NCBI GenBank assembly: GCA_028278205.1
Contig: JANQES010000043.1
Coordinates: forward strand, 62,001 to 126,000
DNA: 64,000 nucleotides
Direction: 5' to 3'
Source: Rhodothermales bacterium
GTDB taxonomy: Bacteria > Bacteroidota > Rhodothermia > Rhodothermales > Bin80
Part shown: positions 38,711 through 47,762 of the stretch, piece by piece
Layout of the letters: each line of letters opens with the position of its first letter
Numbering within the stretch: the first letter of the stretch is position 1
Position numbers and translations under genes: made by a program
The notes under the pieces: model-generated
Databases searched by the model: none
What the model was told of the DNA's origin: nothing
The model's input: the letters and a program-made list of their open reading frames with translations, nothing else

Positions 38711-39490
38711 CTACTGAACGGTTTTTCTGAACACCATGTAAGCTGCGCCCATCCCCAGAACAGCAAAGGCGGCCACCACCACGAAACAGAGCCCCAAGGA
38801 AAGGGTCTCACCGCCTGCCAGTTCAGCGCCGTTTTCAAAGACCATCTGGCGCAGACCGTCAACGACATAGCTGGTCGGATTCAGCCGGGCGCCGATTTCC
38901 ATCCATCGCGGAAGCATTTCGAGGGGATAGAGCGCATTGCTCAAAAACAGAAGCGGCAGGTTAAAAAGAAAGATCAGCATATGATAGGCGCCGATATCGT
39001 TGGACTTCGACGCCCCGGCCAGCGCAATGCCTGCAAAACCGGCTCCATAGCCGGCCACTAGAACCAGTCCACCCAGCCACCCCAGCGGATTCAAACTCAC
39101 CTGAGCACCCATCAAAGCACCGACAATGAAGATGATTACTGCTTGAAACACGCTCTTCGTGACGATGCTCATGGCATTGCCCACGAGGATGCTCAGGCGG
39201 GCAATGGGCGCCACCAGATATTCCTTGACGATACCCTGGAGTCGCTCGCTGAGCCACACCACTCCGCCCGCGATGGCGGCTCCCAACGCCGTCAGCGCGA
39301 TGATGCCGGGCACCATAAACGCCATGTAGGCCTCTTCTTCGATGCCCATGCCCTGGCCGATCAAGCCTCGCATCCCGACTCCAAACAGCACCACCCACAT
39401 GATCGGCTGGATGAGCAACCCCACGGCCTCCTCCGGATGCAGCCGCAGTTTGGTCATATGTTTGTGCCATATCGTGATCGCTGCACGCAT
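38711..39490 (-). CDS. ABC-2 type transporter permease (DrrB-like)
   Basis: 259 residues with six hydrophobic segments: PIMWVVLFGVGMRGLIG, MVPGIIALTALGAAIAGGVV, VFQAVIIFIVGALMG and others. FLSNALYPLEMLPRWMEIG near residue 190 is the conserved ABC-2 motif before the last helices, and LNPTSYVVDGLRQMVFENG follows. It forms the membrane pore with the ATPase encoded directly upstream and exports a drug, lipid or polysaccharide. Start ATG 39490, 17 bases after the ATPase stop. The substrate is unknown. Confidence 0.9.
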   Translation of the reverse strand: MRAAITIWHKHMTKLRLHPEEAVGLLIQPIMWVVLFGVGMRGLIGQGMGIEEEAYMAFMVPGIIALTALGAAIAGGVVWLSERLQGIVKEYLVAPIARLSILVGNAMSIVTKSVFQAVIIFIVGALMGAQVSLNPLGWLGGLVLVAGYGAGFAGIALAGASKSNDIGAYHMLIFLFNLPLLFLSNALYPLEMLPRWMEIGARLNPTSYVVDGLRQMVFENGAELAGGETLSLGLCFVVVAAFAVLGMGAAYMVFRKTVQ

Positions 39491-39507
39491 GATGCTCTCT
39501 CCAACGA

Positions 39508-40470
39508 TTATTTATCTCGTAACTGGCGGCCGGTGTATTTGAGAAAGACGTCGCCGAGACTGGGCTTGGCAACCGAGATATCGTCGATGGTGAAGCCATC
39601 GGTATTGGCTAATGTGACGACCTCCGCCAACCGCTTGCTTCCCGAATCGACGCCAAGCTGAATGACGCTCTCGCCTTCTACCACGGTCTCGACAAAGGGT
39701 AAAGCCTGGAGGGTTTCGACGAAAGCCCGGCTATCCCCCCGGCCAAGTATGCGGATCGTATCCTCGCCCATCTGGTCTACCAGGGCCCGGGGCGATCCTT
39801 CCACCACGATCCGCCCGTGGTCGATGATGCCTACCCGGTCGGCCATCTGTTCGGCTTCTTCCATGTAATGGGTTGTGAAAAGCAGGCTCAGGCCAAGGTC
39901 TGCTTTCAAGTTGCGAACGTATTCCCAAATGCTGACCCGGTTCTGCGGGTCGAGGCCCAGGGTTGGCTCGTCCAGGAAAAGCACTTCCGGTTCCGTCATC
40001 AGGCCGCGTGCCAGTTCGAGCCGGCGTTTCATCCCGCCGGAGTAGGTGGCGCACCGCCGGTCGGCGGCGTCTTCCAACTCGACGAGCGCCAGCAGTTCGG
40101 CGATTTTAGCCCTGCGTTTGGCTTTGGGTTGGCCGTAGAGGCGTCCATGAAAGTCCAGCACCTGCCGCCCGGTCAACTCTTCGTCGAGGATCATCTCCTG
40201 GAACGTCACGCCAATGCGTTTTCGAACCTCGTCGGCTCGCCGGACCACGTCAAAGCCTTTGACCCTGGCCGAACCGGCCGTGGGTTCGATCAGGGTTGTC
40301 AGCATCGAGATCATGGTCGTTTTGCCGGCGCCATTGGGGCCTAACAGGGCATAGACAATATTGGCCGGGATGACGATGTCGACCCCATCGACGGCCAGCA
40401 CGTCTTTGCTGTACCGCTTAACCAGGCCCTCGGCTATAATAACCGATTCGCTATGGTTGTTTTCATTCAT
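39508..40470 (-). CDS. ABC transporter ATP-binding protein (DrrA-like)
   Basis: 320 residues from ATG 40470. Walker A LLGPNGAGKTT near residue 43, Q-loop GVTFQEMILDEELTG, ABC signature YSGGMKRRLELARGL, Walker B EVLFLDEPTLGLDPQNR and H-loop LFTTHYMEEAEQMADR are all complete, so it should hydrolyse ATP. The C-terminal 80 residues are the DUF4162-like extension of DrrA/CcmA-type exporters. It forms a two-gene operon with the permease (17-base gap). Earlier in-frame codons upstream lack family similarity. Confidence 0.94.
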   Translation of the reverse strand: MNENNHSESVIIAEGLVKRYSKDVLAVDGVDIVIPANIVYALLGPNGAGKTTMISMLTTLIEPTAGSARVKGFDVVRRADEVRKRIGVTFQEMILDEELTGRQVLDFHGRLYGQPKAKRRAKIAELLALVELEDAADRRCATYSGGMKRRLELARGLMTEPEVLFLDEPTLGLDPQNRVSIWEYVRNLKADLGLSLLFTTHYMEEAEQMADRVGIIDHGRIVVEGSPRALVDQMGEDTIRILGRGDSRAFVETLQALPFVETVVEGESVIQLGVDSGSKRLAEVVTLANTDGFTIDDISVAKPSLGDVFLKYTGRQLRDK

Positions 40471-40614
40471 AATGTCATCATAAGAAAAGCCAGCAGAAGA
40501 ATACAAGAGCGTGGGTGCCGGCATTGTAGCACAATAATCCAATACCATTTGTAGGAAGAAGAACTATAGAACGCATAGGAGATCCCCCTACGCAGTACCT
40601 TCATCAAACCAAAA

Positions 40615-40645
40615 GCTCGTCACGAGGCAGAGCATCGTGACGAGC
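40615..40645 (-). terminator. Terminator of the TonB receptor gene
   Basis: GCTCGTCACGA (40615-40625) pairs with TCGTGACGAGC (40635-40645), a perfect 11-bp stem; on the minus strand it is followed by TTTTGGTTTG. It lies 44 bases past the stop at 40689. Confidence 0.82.
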
Positions 40646-40688
40646 AGCATGGGAGGATTTTGGACTTTCACCATCTTGCGCACACTAC

Positions 40689-43004
40689 CTAAAACTCAAA
40701 CTCAAGCCCAAAAATGGGCAGTGTGCCCCATTGTTCGACGGCCCGTGGCGCGTTGTCGATCTCGTTCCAGGTGTAGGTGGCCACGTTGCGCCGGCCATAG
40801 GCGTTCCAGAGGCTGAGGTAGGCGATGAGCGTCGAGCGTTTGAAATGGAAACGGCGGTCGTAGCGCAGGTTGAGCGAATGATAATCCGGCAGGCGCGCTT
40901 CGTTGACCTGTGCCTCGTCGAAGACACCGTGGCCGAGGGCTTCGGAGGCCGCTACGTCGAAGGGTGTGTAGGGCGCCCCCCCGGCATAAATCCACCGCAG
41001 GCTGAACTCGTGCTTGTGGCTGGGCTTGAAGCCGCCTTCGACGGTGAACAGGTAGCGGTTGTCGAAGACGCGCCGGTGCCACTGCCCGTCGTAGTCCCGA
41101 TAGTGCGAACGGAAGTAGGCGCCGCTGACGAGGCCGTAGAGTTTGCGCGCCAGCTTCTTCTGAATCATCGCCTCGACGCCTCGCGTGCCTGCCCGTCCGG
41201 TATCGACGAGGCGCTCGTGGCTCAGGAAGGTGTTGGCCTGATAATAGAGTTGATCGATGATGAAAAGCGACGGCTGCGACGGATCGAGCGGGAAGTTCCG
41301 ATAGGCTTTGTCGTAAGCCTCCACAGTCAGGCGCGTGTTGTCGTTGAGCAGGTGCTGCACGCCCACGACCACGTGCGAGGCCACCGGGTCTTTGAGGTCT
41401 TTGTTGGCGTCTTGCTGCGCCAGAAGCACCAGCGGCAGGTGCTGGTAATAAAGACCGGCGGCGGCATTGAGCGACGTGCGGCTCGTAAGCTGATACGACG
41501 CCGAATAACGCGGCGAGACGTGCGTATTGCCGGTGTACGTGTCGTGATCGATCCGAAGGCCGGGCGTCAGCGTCAGCCGCGCCGTGGGCTGCCAGATGTA
41601 GCTGACGAAGCCGCCCAGCCGCGCCGTCGTGATCGCATCGTCAACATGCAACGCGGGCGTCGGTTGGCCGAGGGGGTCGGTGTAGGCGGCATACGAATTA
41701 TCGTACGACGCCGCGAGCACCTTCGCCTCAACGCCGAACTCGAATCGGTGGGCTGCGCCGGCCCGGAAATGGTTGACGTTGCGCAGCCTGAACATCTGCT
41801 CCAGGGATCGATTGTCGAAGATCTCGTTGCCGGTCTTTGTCTCGGAGACGCCCACGCGATAGCGGGTAAAAGTGTGTGAGACGGCGGTGTTGGAAAAACC
41901 CTTCGATCCCCACAAATACCGCCAGTTGACGCCGGCTGTGTTGGTGGTATTGGCCCAGTCGCCGTAGACGTTTTCGCTTTCTTCCAGCGCGTCGTCTCGC
42001 GCGATGACGCTTTTGTCCGTCCCCAGAATGCCGATTGCCGTGAGCCGGTGTTTCGGCGTGAGGTCGAAGACAACCTTGGCCTGGTAATCGCTGTAGGTGG
42101 GCAGCGCCGCGCCGGCTTCGGCTTCGAAGAAATTGTTGATCAGAAAGTCGAGGTAGCTGCGCCGCGCCGAGATGAGCCACGACCCTTTCTTCGCCCCGAG
42201 CGATCCTTCGCCGACAAAACCCGCCCCTGCAAAATTCAGATCAAGCTGCACATCGACCTCCTCGCGGTTGCCTTCGCGGAATCGGATGTCCATCACCGAC
42301 GAGAGCCGGTCGCCGTAGGTCGCCGAGAAGCCGCCTGCGTAGAACGTCACGTCGTTGATAAAATCGACGTTCAACAACCCGATGGGGCCGCCGGATGAGC
42401 CTTGCGTCGGGAAATGGTTGATGTTGGGAATCTCGATGTTATCGACGAAGAAGCTGTTTTCGATGGGGCTGCCGCCGCGCACGACGAGGCTGTTGCGCAT
42501 GTCGTCGATGTTGGCGATGGCGGGCAGGCCGCTGAGGATGCGGCTGACGTCGCCCCCGGCGCCGGGCGCCCGCCGGATCTCTTCATACCCCAACCCGATG
42601 ACGCTCACCGGCTGCCGGTCGTTCTCGGTAAAATATCCGGCGGTGACCGTCACCGCGCCCGTCTCGATGACCGCCGGCTGAAGCTCCGCCTCCACCACCG
42701 TGCTGCGCTGCGACCGCACGATGACGTCGGTCTTGACGAGCGGCTCGTAGCCGATGTAGCTGAAACGGACGGTATAGCTGCCCACAGGCACGGCTTCGAA
42801 GACGAAGCGCCCGTCGAGATCGGTCGTGGTGCCGCGTTCAGCCGGCGCCAGCAGCACCGTCGCGCCGATGAGCGGCGTCTTGGTCTCGGCATCGAGCAGA
42901 AGGCCTTTGACGGCGCCCCTCGGACGCTGCGCCTGCCCGAAACTACCGGCGACCAGGATGAGGTTGAGCAAGAAAACGGTTATGTAAATACCTGAAAATC
43001 GCAT
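40689..43004 (-). CDS. TonB-dependent receptor with carboxypeptidase-regulatory-like N-terminal domain
   Basis: 771 residues. The signal peptide (GIYITVFLLNLILVAG, cleavage near SFGQA) is followed by a carboxypeptidase-regulatory-like beta domain at about 30-115: AVKGLLLDAETKTPLIGATV, GTTTDLDGRFVFEAVPVG and VRFSYIGYEPL. The plug has GDVSRILSGLPAIANIDDMR, NSLVVRGGSPIENSFFVDN and GGFSATYGDRLSSVMDI. The barrel ends with NAYGRRNVATYTWNEID and the terminal LPIFGLEFEF ending in Phe, as for BamA-inserted proteins. It imports a large substrate using TonB energy; no partner SusD is nearby, so the ligand is unclear. Confidence 0.93.
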   Translation of the reverse strand: MRFSGIYITVFLLNLILVAGSFGQAQRPRGAVKGLLLDAETKTPLIGATVLLAPAERGTTTDLDGRFVFEAVPVGSYTVRFSYIGYEPLVKTDVIVRSQRSTVVEAELQPAVIETGAVTVTAGYFTENDRQPVSVIGLGYEEIRRAPGAGGDVSRILSGLPAIANIDDMRNSLVVRGGSPIENSFFVDNIEIPNINHFPTQGSSGGPIGLLNVDFINDVTFYAGGFSATYGDRLSSVMDIRFREGNREEVDVQLDLNFAGAGFVGEGSLGAKKGSWLISARRSYLDFLINNFFEAEAGAALPTYSDYQAKVVFDLTPKHRLTAIGILGTDKSVIARDDALEESENVYGDWANTTNTAGVNWRYLWGSKGFSNTAVSHTFTRYRVGVSETKTGNEIFDNRSLEQMFRLRNVNHFRAGAAHRFEFGVEAKVLAASYDNSYAAYTDPLGQPTPALHVDDAITTARLGGFVSYIWQPTARLTLTPGLRIDHDTYTGNTHVSPRYSASYQLTSRTSLNAAAGLYYQHLPLVLLAQQDANKDLKDPVASHVVVGVQHLLNDNTRLTVEAYDKAYRNFPLDPSQPSLFIIDQLYYQANTFLSHERLVDTGRAGTRGVEAMIQKKLARKLYGLVSGAYFRSHYRDYDGQWHRRVFDNRYLFTVEGGFKPSHKHEFSLRWIYAGGAPYTPFDVAASEALGHGVFDEAQVNEARLPDYHSLNLRYDRRFHFKRSTLIAYLSLWNAYGRRNVATYTWNEIDNAPRAVEQWGTLPIFGLEFEF

Positions 43005-43263
43005 GGCGGTATCCTCGTGGTTCGGTACTTCGGTGATTCCGCCGTCAACATAGGGTCTGCCCGGCCCTTCAGCGCCTCAGCCCATGGGTTCGGACGTCTG
43101 GATTTGCGGGATTGGACTTGTTTGATCGAATTACGTATCGTCTACTACCCATCGATAGGCGCCCTCCTCTCATAAGCAACACGTCGCCGGTGTTCACTCA
43201 ACGCCTGAGAACTCGTGTGCTTGCGCTTCGTCAAACTCTTATCTCCTCCAAACCCCTATCACG

Positions 43264-43722
43264 ATGGGAAAGATTGTCGCCACCGTCAAGCTCACCAACG
43301 CCAACGACCGCGCCGTCTTCGAACAAGGCATGCTTTCTTCAGAGGAAGTACGTACCTACGAAATGGAAATGATGGCAGACACAGGCTCCGTCCTGCTGGC
43401 CCTGCCACAAGATGTCGTCGAATATCTGGGCCTGAAAGAACGCTCCCGCATGACGTTCGTCCTGGCCGACGAACGCCGGAAGACTATGCCCCTAGCCGGA
43501 CCGGTTTGGGTCGAAATACTTGGACGCGAGATGGTGACCAACTGCGTCGTCCTTGAGCCTACATCGCCCCCGCTACTCGGACAGGTTGTCCTGGAAAGCC
43601 TGGATCTCATCTGCGACAACTACAATCAGACGCTCACCGTCCGCCCGGAAAGCCCACTGCAGCCGATGTTGGATTTGAAGCGTCACGCCTCCATCTCCTC
43701 AGCCACATCCGCACGGTATTGA
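43264..43722 (+). CDS. Retropepsin-like clan AA aspartic protease
   Basis: 152 residues. MMADTGSVLLALP near residue 38 contains the single D-T-G catalytic triad of retropepsin-like proteases, which act as homodimers. VEYLGLKERSRMTFVLAD and VWVEILGREMVTNCVVLE fit the rest of the half-barrel, and LLGQVVLESLDLICDNYNQT resembles the flap and C-terminal region. The homologues I recall end near VRPESPLQPMLDLK; here the frame runs 15 residues further and overlaps the convergent AraC-type gene by 40 bases. Cytosolic; the target is unknown. Start ATG 43264. The 259-base spacer upstream shows nothing specific. Confidence 0.75.
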   Translation: MGKIVATVKLTNANDRAVFEQGMLSSEEVRTYEMEMMADTGSVLLALPQDVVEYLGLKERSRMTFVLADERRKTMPLAGPVWVEILGREMVTNCVVLEPTSPPLLGQVVLESLDLICDNYNQTLTVRPESPLQPMLDLKRHASISSATSARY

Positions 43723-44930
43723 GACGGCGTCATCTTCGCGTGTTTCTTGAAGACCGCGTTGAACGACGACTTCGAATTAAACCCGGCGTCGAGGCCGATA
43801 GCCAGCACCGTCAGGTGGGCTAAGGCCGGATCGGCCAGCCGCCGCTGCACGGCTTCGACGCGATAGCCGTTGATGAAATCGTAGAAATTCTTCCCTAACT
43901 GCGTATTGATCACTTCGGAAAGATTATGCGGCGAGATGGAGAGCATGCTGGCGAGGTCTTGCAGCGTCAGGTCGCTCCGGGTGAAAGGCTGCTCGCGGTC
44001 CATCACATCCAGCAAGTCTTGCACGCGTCGCTGTGCGAGGGCCGGGTCCATGCCGGAGCGGGCATACCGGGGCTTTTCCGGAGACTCGGCTTGCGCGGGC
44101 GCCGTGTCAGCACGATCATCGGCTTCAGCAAGACCAGGCACCGCCGCCGCCACGGGTTCGCGATCCGGCGGGTGGGGCGTAAAGATTTCCGGCTGGCGCA
44201 GCCCCAGGTATCCGATCGCGTAGACGAAGATCGCCATCCCCAACGCCACATAGTCGTCGTAGCCTTCGATGGGATCCATAGCCGCGCCGGTTCCGTTGCC
44301 GGCGTGTCCGATCACGAAAAAGACCAGAGAAATCCCCCACAGCGTCACGCCACCGATCATCATGTTGCGCAACCAGGCCAGGTTGATGTGTTCGATGGAC
44401 GAGAAGGTATCCTTGATGCGTTCCCGATGCCGGATCAGCAAGAGCACAATGATCAGCAGATAGACGAAGCTGTAGATAAACTTGAAATAATTGATCACGG
44501 TGAGGTCCGTCATCCAGGGATGGCTTTCGGGGTTCTGGAGCAACGCCAGCTTGCCGGCGCCGCTCCCGGCGTAGAACGGCATCATATACAAAACAACCAG
44601 CGCCACGGGGATAAAATGAAGCAGATAGGCTTTATCAAAAACGCGCGCGCCTTCGCTGACGGTCTTCGCGTAGAGATAGAGCAGCGGCGCAAAGAGAAAC
44701 GGAAAAGGATACGTCACGCCGATAAAATGCGGCCACACCTCGTCGATTCCTTGCGCGTGGTAGACCGTCGTGAGCAGTTCCAGCGTGAACGCCAGCATCG
44801 CTGCCGCCAGCAGTTTGTTGGCGACGGAGTTGCGTCGTTTGCTCGCCAGGACCACCGCCAAAAATATGCCCTGGGCGGCCCCCAAAAGATGGATGATGCT
44901 GAGCCAATCGCCCGCGAGGAGGGATTTCAT
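43683..44930 (-). CDS. 7TM membrane-anchored AraC-family regulator
   Basis: 415 residues from ATG 44930. The first 230 residues hold about seven hydrophobic helices: WLSIIHLLGAAQGIFLAVVL, LLAAAMLAFTLELLTTVYH, YPFPFLFAPLLYLYA, IPVALVVLYMMPFYA, FIYSFVYLLIIVLLLI, GVTLWGISLVFFVIG and YVALGMAIFVYAIGYLGL. The C-terminal 110 residues are an AraC DNA-binding domain: DLTLQDLASMLSISPHNLSE (first helix-turn-helix) and AIGLDAGFNSKSSFNAVFKK (second), then MTPSQYR. Such proteins sense a signal at the membrane and bind DNA directly. Common in Bacteroidota; the signal is unknown. The divergent neighbour is a glycosyltransferase gene. Confidence 0.88.
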   Translation of the reverse strand: MKSLLAGDWLSIIHLLGAAQGIFLAVVLASKRRNSVANKLLAAAMLAFTLELLTTVYHAQGIDEVWPHFIGVTYPFPFLFAPLLYLYAKTVSEGARVFDKAYLLHFIPVALVVLYMMPFYAGSGAGKLALLQNPESHPWMTDLTVINYFKFIYSFVYLLIIVLLLIRHRERIKDTFSSIEHINLAWLRNMMIGGVTLWGISLVFFVIGHAGNGTGAAMDPIEGYDDYVALGMAIFVYAIGYLGLRQPEIFTPHPPDREPVAAAVPGLAEADDRADTAPAQAESPEKPRYARSGMDPALAQRRVQDLLDVMDREQPFTRSDLTLQDLASMLSISPHNLSEVINTQLGKNFYDFINGYRVEAVQRRLADPALAHLTVLAIGLDAGFNSKSSFNAVFKKHAKMTPSQYRADVAEEMEA

Positions 44931-45037
44931 ACGTTTGGTTTCAGATAGCCGGTAGCCGATGGCATAAGGATCGATTCCAACAGACGCGCAAACGCGCTGC
45001 TTGCTCCCGGCCATTTATATATCTTTGATTCTACGGC

Positions 45038-45245
45038 TCTCAGAAACTGTTTGATCAACCGGAGCAATTCCCCTCCTGGACAGGAGGGGTGTCCCGCAGG
45101 GACGGGGTGGTCGATCTCAACGGTGAGATAAATCGAGGTTTGGGGAGCTATTTCGATGGTTTTGAATCAACCACCCCTGTCCCCTCCTGTCCAGGAGGGG
45201 AACTTGGTCTTGCGCGTTTTCCTGGTTACCAAACAGTTTCTCAGA
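45038..45245. repeat. 208-bp nested inverted-repeat element
   Basis: Outer arms TCTCAGAAACTGTTT (45038-45052) and AAACAGTTTCTCAGA (45231-45245) match 14 of 15 as inverted repeats. Inner arms CCCCTCCTGGACAGGAGGGG (about 45070-45089) and its relative at 45181-45201 are themselves palindromic and pair with each other. A third copy of the outer arm (AACAGTTTCTTAGAA) lies after the next gene at 46423-46437. There is no ORF inside. It could be a small non-autonomous mobile element. Confidence 0.6.
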
Positions 45246-45280
45246 ATCATATAATCATCCGCCCACAAAATTCAGATCGA

Positions 45281-46408
45281 ATGGCAAAACGACCGGAGCG
45301 CCTTTTACTCAACTGGGTCTACTACCCGCCCGTCGGCCATGCTGTTGAAGCGCTCAAAGTGGCGAAGGGTTATCACAGCGCCAATGAAAATGTGGCGGTG
45401 TCTGTGCTGCTCAATGCGCAGACGCCGGTGGAGCTTGCCGAGGCGTGTCCCTGGATCGAGCGCGCCTACCCCGTCGATACGCCAGACGTGGCGGCGCGCG
45501 GCCTCGATGCGCCGTCGCTGCAAGCCATCCCGGCAGCGTGGGATTACGTGGTGTCTGACGAGCGTACCGTCTATAGCCCGGAGCTTTTTTCGCCGGATGT
45601 GAGAGCTTTTCACGAGGTGGCGCGCTCCTATTTTCGCGCAAGCCGCTGGCAGGGCGCGCGGTTCCAGCCACCGGAAGAAGACGCCCCTCGCTACCGGCGC
45701 GATGCAAAGATCAGGCTTCGGCTTCCCGCGCATACGCGTGCCTACGCCCGGCGCCACCGCCACGACGGACCGTCGTTTTGCATCCTCCCGGCAGGCTCCT
45801 CCGGCGACCCCATCTATCCGCCCCTGCGCTGGTGGATCCGCCTGATCCGCGCGCTTCAAACCGAATTCCCCAACGCCCGCGTCGCGATAACGGGGTCGAG
45901 TGGGGGCCGGGATGAACGTAGCGCCACGCATGCTTACCCGCGCAAAGCCCTCGATCCTCTTTTCAAAACGTGCCCGGACGTGATCGACGGGTATGACATC
46001 GGCCTCTGGCGTCAGCTTGCCCTGATCCAGAGCGCCGATGTGTTCATCGCGCCGCACACGGGTTTTGCCTTCCTGGCGCCCTGCGTCGGCACGCCGTGGC
46101 TGGCCGTCTCCGGCGCGCGGTGGCCGGAATACCTCTTCAACAAGACGCCGTTCTATTGCGTATTGCCCGAATGCCCGCGGTACCCGTGCTATTTCAACAT
46201 GAAAAAAGCCTGCGCTACCCGCATTCAAAACGGCAAAACGGTGATGTGTATGGACACGCGCCGGCTCAATCCCCGGATACCCGAAATCCTTCACGGCGCG
46301 CGTTTGTTGCTGGATAAAGCGTTCACCTACAAACGGGCCGTCGCCTTGTACCGGGAGAAGATTGCGCAAGGAGGCTTTGCACAAGACCGCTTCTTTTTCT
46401 TCGACTGA
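45281..46408 (+). CDS. Putative glycosyltransferase, GT9/heptosyltransferase-like
   Basis: 375 residues from ATG 45281. The N-terminal domain begins RLLLNWVYYPPVGHAVEALK with an ILVxxxxxxGD-like strand, and a Rossmann-type second domain contains SFCILPAGSSGDPIYPP and RVAITGSSGGRDE. LALIQSADVFIAPHTGFAFL and CVGTPWLAVSG match the nucleotide-sugar-binding end of GT9 enzymes (heptosyltransferases), where the sequence around the ADP-heptose site reads SADLxVxxDTG. Three C-terminal cysteines in CVLPECPRYPCYFNMKKAC are unusual. It probably adds a sugar to LPS or another surface glycan. The frame upstream of the ATG is open only through the repeat. Confidence 0.7.
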   Translation: MAKRPERLLLNWVYYPPVGHAVEALKVAKGYHSANENVAVSVLLNAQTPVELAEACPWIERAYPVDTPDVAARGLDAPSLQAIPAAWDYVVSDERTVYSPELFSPDVRAFHEVARSYFRASRWQGARFQPPEEDAPRYRRDAKIRLRLPAHTRAYARRHRHDGPSFCILPAGSSGDPIYPPLRWWIRLIRALQTEFPNARVAITGSSGGRDERSATHAYPRKALDPLFKTCPDVIDGYDIGLWRQLALIQSADVFIAPHTGFAFLAPCVGTPWLAVSGARWPEYLFNKTPFYCVLPECPRYPCYFNMKKACATRIQNGKTVMCMDTRRLNPRIPEILHGARLLLDKAFTYKRAVALYREKIAQGGFAQDRFFFFD

Positions 46409-46524
46409 GTGAAGATGCTTTAACAGTTTCTTAGAACGTAACAGATGTACCCGAATCACCCCATGCAAGGATCCGTTTTAAAGCGTATCATTGACCTCGA
46501 ACCGCAAAACACAGGGTACGCAGT

Positions 46525-46995
46525 ATGAGTAAAGCCACTTTTGGAGCCGGGTGCTTCTGGGGTGTTGAGGCTGCTTTTCGCCGGGTACGCGGAGTTACCG
46601 ACACGGCGGTGGGCTACATGGGCGGGACGCTGGATAATCCGACCTACGCCGAAGTATGCACCGACACCTCCGGCCACGCCGAAGTGGTGGACGTGACCTA
46701 CGATCCCGATCAGGTTTCGTATGAACAGTTGCTCGATGTGTTTTGGGATAACCACAACCCGACGACCCTCAACCGCCAGGGTCCGGACGTGGGCTCGCAG
46801 TATCGGTCGGCCATCTTTTTTCACTCGTCCGAACAAAAAGCCGCCGCCCAGGCCGCCATCGAATACCTCAACCGCAACAGCCGCTACCGCCATCCGATTG
46901 TCACCGAAGTTACCCCGGCGTCTACGTTCTACCGCGCCGAAGAATACCACCAGCGCTACCTCGAAAAACGCGGCCTGGAGCACTGCCATATTTAA
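46525..46995 (+). CDS. msrA: Peptide-methionine (S)-S-oxide reductase MsrA, copy 1
   Basis: 156 residues, single-domain MsrA. It reduces the S form of methionine sulfoxide in proteins. The catalytic Cys10 is in [35 protein letters not shown] and [10 protein letters not shown] are conserved, and the C-terminal HCHI contains a possible recycling cysteine. It is about 75% identical by eye to the next gene, 120 bases downstream, so the two arose by tandem duplication. Start ATG 46525. Cytosolic. Confidence 0.95.
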   Translation: MSKATFGAGCFWGVEAAFRRVRGVTDTAVGYMGGTLDNPTYAEVCTDTSGHAEVVDVTYDPDQVSYEQLLDVFWDNHNPTTLNRQGPDVGSQYRSAIFFHSSEQKAAAQAAIEYLNRNSRYRHPIVTEVTPASTFYRAEEYHQRYLEKRGLEHCHI

Positions 46996-47116
46996 TGATT
47001 GTTGGCAAGCTCAAAAATCATAATGTTATCAAGATGTTATAGATGACGTGCATCTCAGCGGCGTCGGGCGCGTTTGAGCACCTGGATCAACCCTCGCAAA
47101 CCAACCGTTTTGCCAT

Positions 47117-47599
47117 ATGGAACAAGTCATGGAGAAAGCCACCTTCGGAGCCGGGTGTTTCTGGGGTGTCGAGGCTGCTTTTCGTCGCATCCCGGGCGTC
47201 ATCGATACGGCGGTGGGCTATGCCGGCGGAACGCTCGACAACCCGACCTACCGGGACGTGTGCTCCGGCACGACGGGCCACGCCGAAGTGGTAGAAGTGA
47301 CCTACGACCCGGAGCAGGTTTCGTATGAACAGTTGCTCAACGTGTTCTGGGACAATCACAACCCCACGACGCGCAACCGCCAGGGTCCGGACGTGGGCTC
47401 GCAGTATCGGTCGGCCATCTTTTTTCATACGCCGGACCAGCAAACCATAGCCCAGGCCTCGAAAGAACGCCTCGACCAGAATGGCCGGTTTCGCCGTCCG
47501 ATTGTGACGGAGATCACCCGGGCCTCTACGTTCTACCGCGCTGAAGAATATCACCAGCGCTATCTCGAAAAACGCGGCCTGGCACACTGTCACATCTAA
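47117..47599 (+). CDS. msrA: Peptide-methionine (S)-S-oxide reductase MsrA, copy 2
   Basis: 160 residues. Same motifs as copy 1: [35 protein letters not shown] and the final LAHCHI. The copies differ mostly in the middle ([17 protein letters not shown] against [17 protein letters not shown]) and around residue 115, which may tune substrate range. ATG 47117 is used; the ATG at 47129 (MEKATFGAG) aligns better with copy 1. The stop TAA is followed at once by the ATGAATTTTGAC palindrome. Confidence 0.95.
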   Translation: MEQVMEKATFGAGCFWGVEAAFRRIPGVIDTAVGYAGGTLDNPTYRDVCSGTTGHAEVVEVTYDPEQVSYEQLLNVFWDNHNPTTRNRQGPDVGSQYRSAIFFHTPDQQTIAQASKERLDQNGRFRRPIVTEITRASTFYRAEEYHQRYLEKRGLAHCHI

Positions 47600-47625
47600 T
47601 GAATTTTGACTTCGTCAAAATTCAT
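47599..47625. repeat. Family E palindrome, copy 1
   Basis: ATGAATTTTGAC (47599-47610) and its exact inverse (47614-47625) with a 3-base loop. The same 12-base arm recurs at 54049, 54161 and 62366. Confidence 0.92.
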
Positions 47626-47632
47626 ATTATTT

Positions 47633-47674
47633 AAGAAGAAAGGGAGGTCCCACCGGGACCTCTCTTTCTTCTTT
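47633..47674 (+). terminator. Terminator after msrA copy 2
   Basis: AAGAAG...GAGGTCCC (47644-47651) pairs with GGGACCTC (47655-47662), extended by AG/CT-rich flanks, and ends in TCTTTCTTCTTT. It directly follows the family E palindrome. Confidence 0.88.
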
Positions 47675-47762
47675 GAGGCAACTCTTTGTGCCTTTTTGCA
47701 ACCTCTCCCCGGCTCTTGCGTCGATAGGGATTTCGCTGCCCTCATCGCCAATTGTGGACGTG

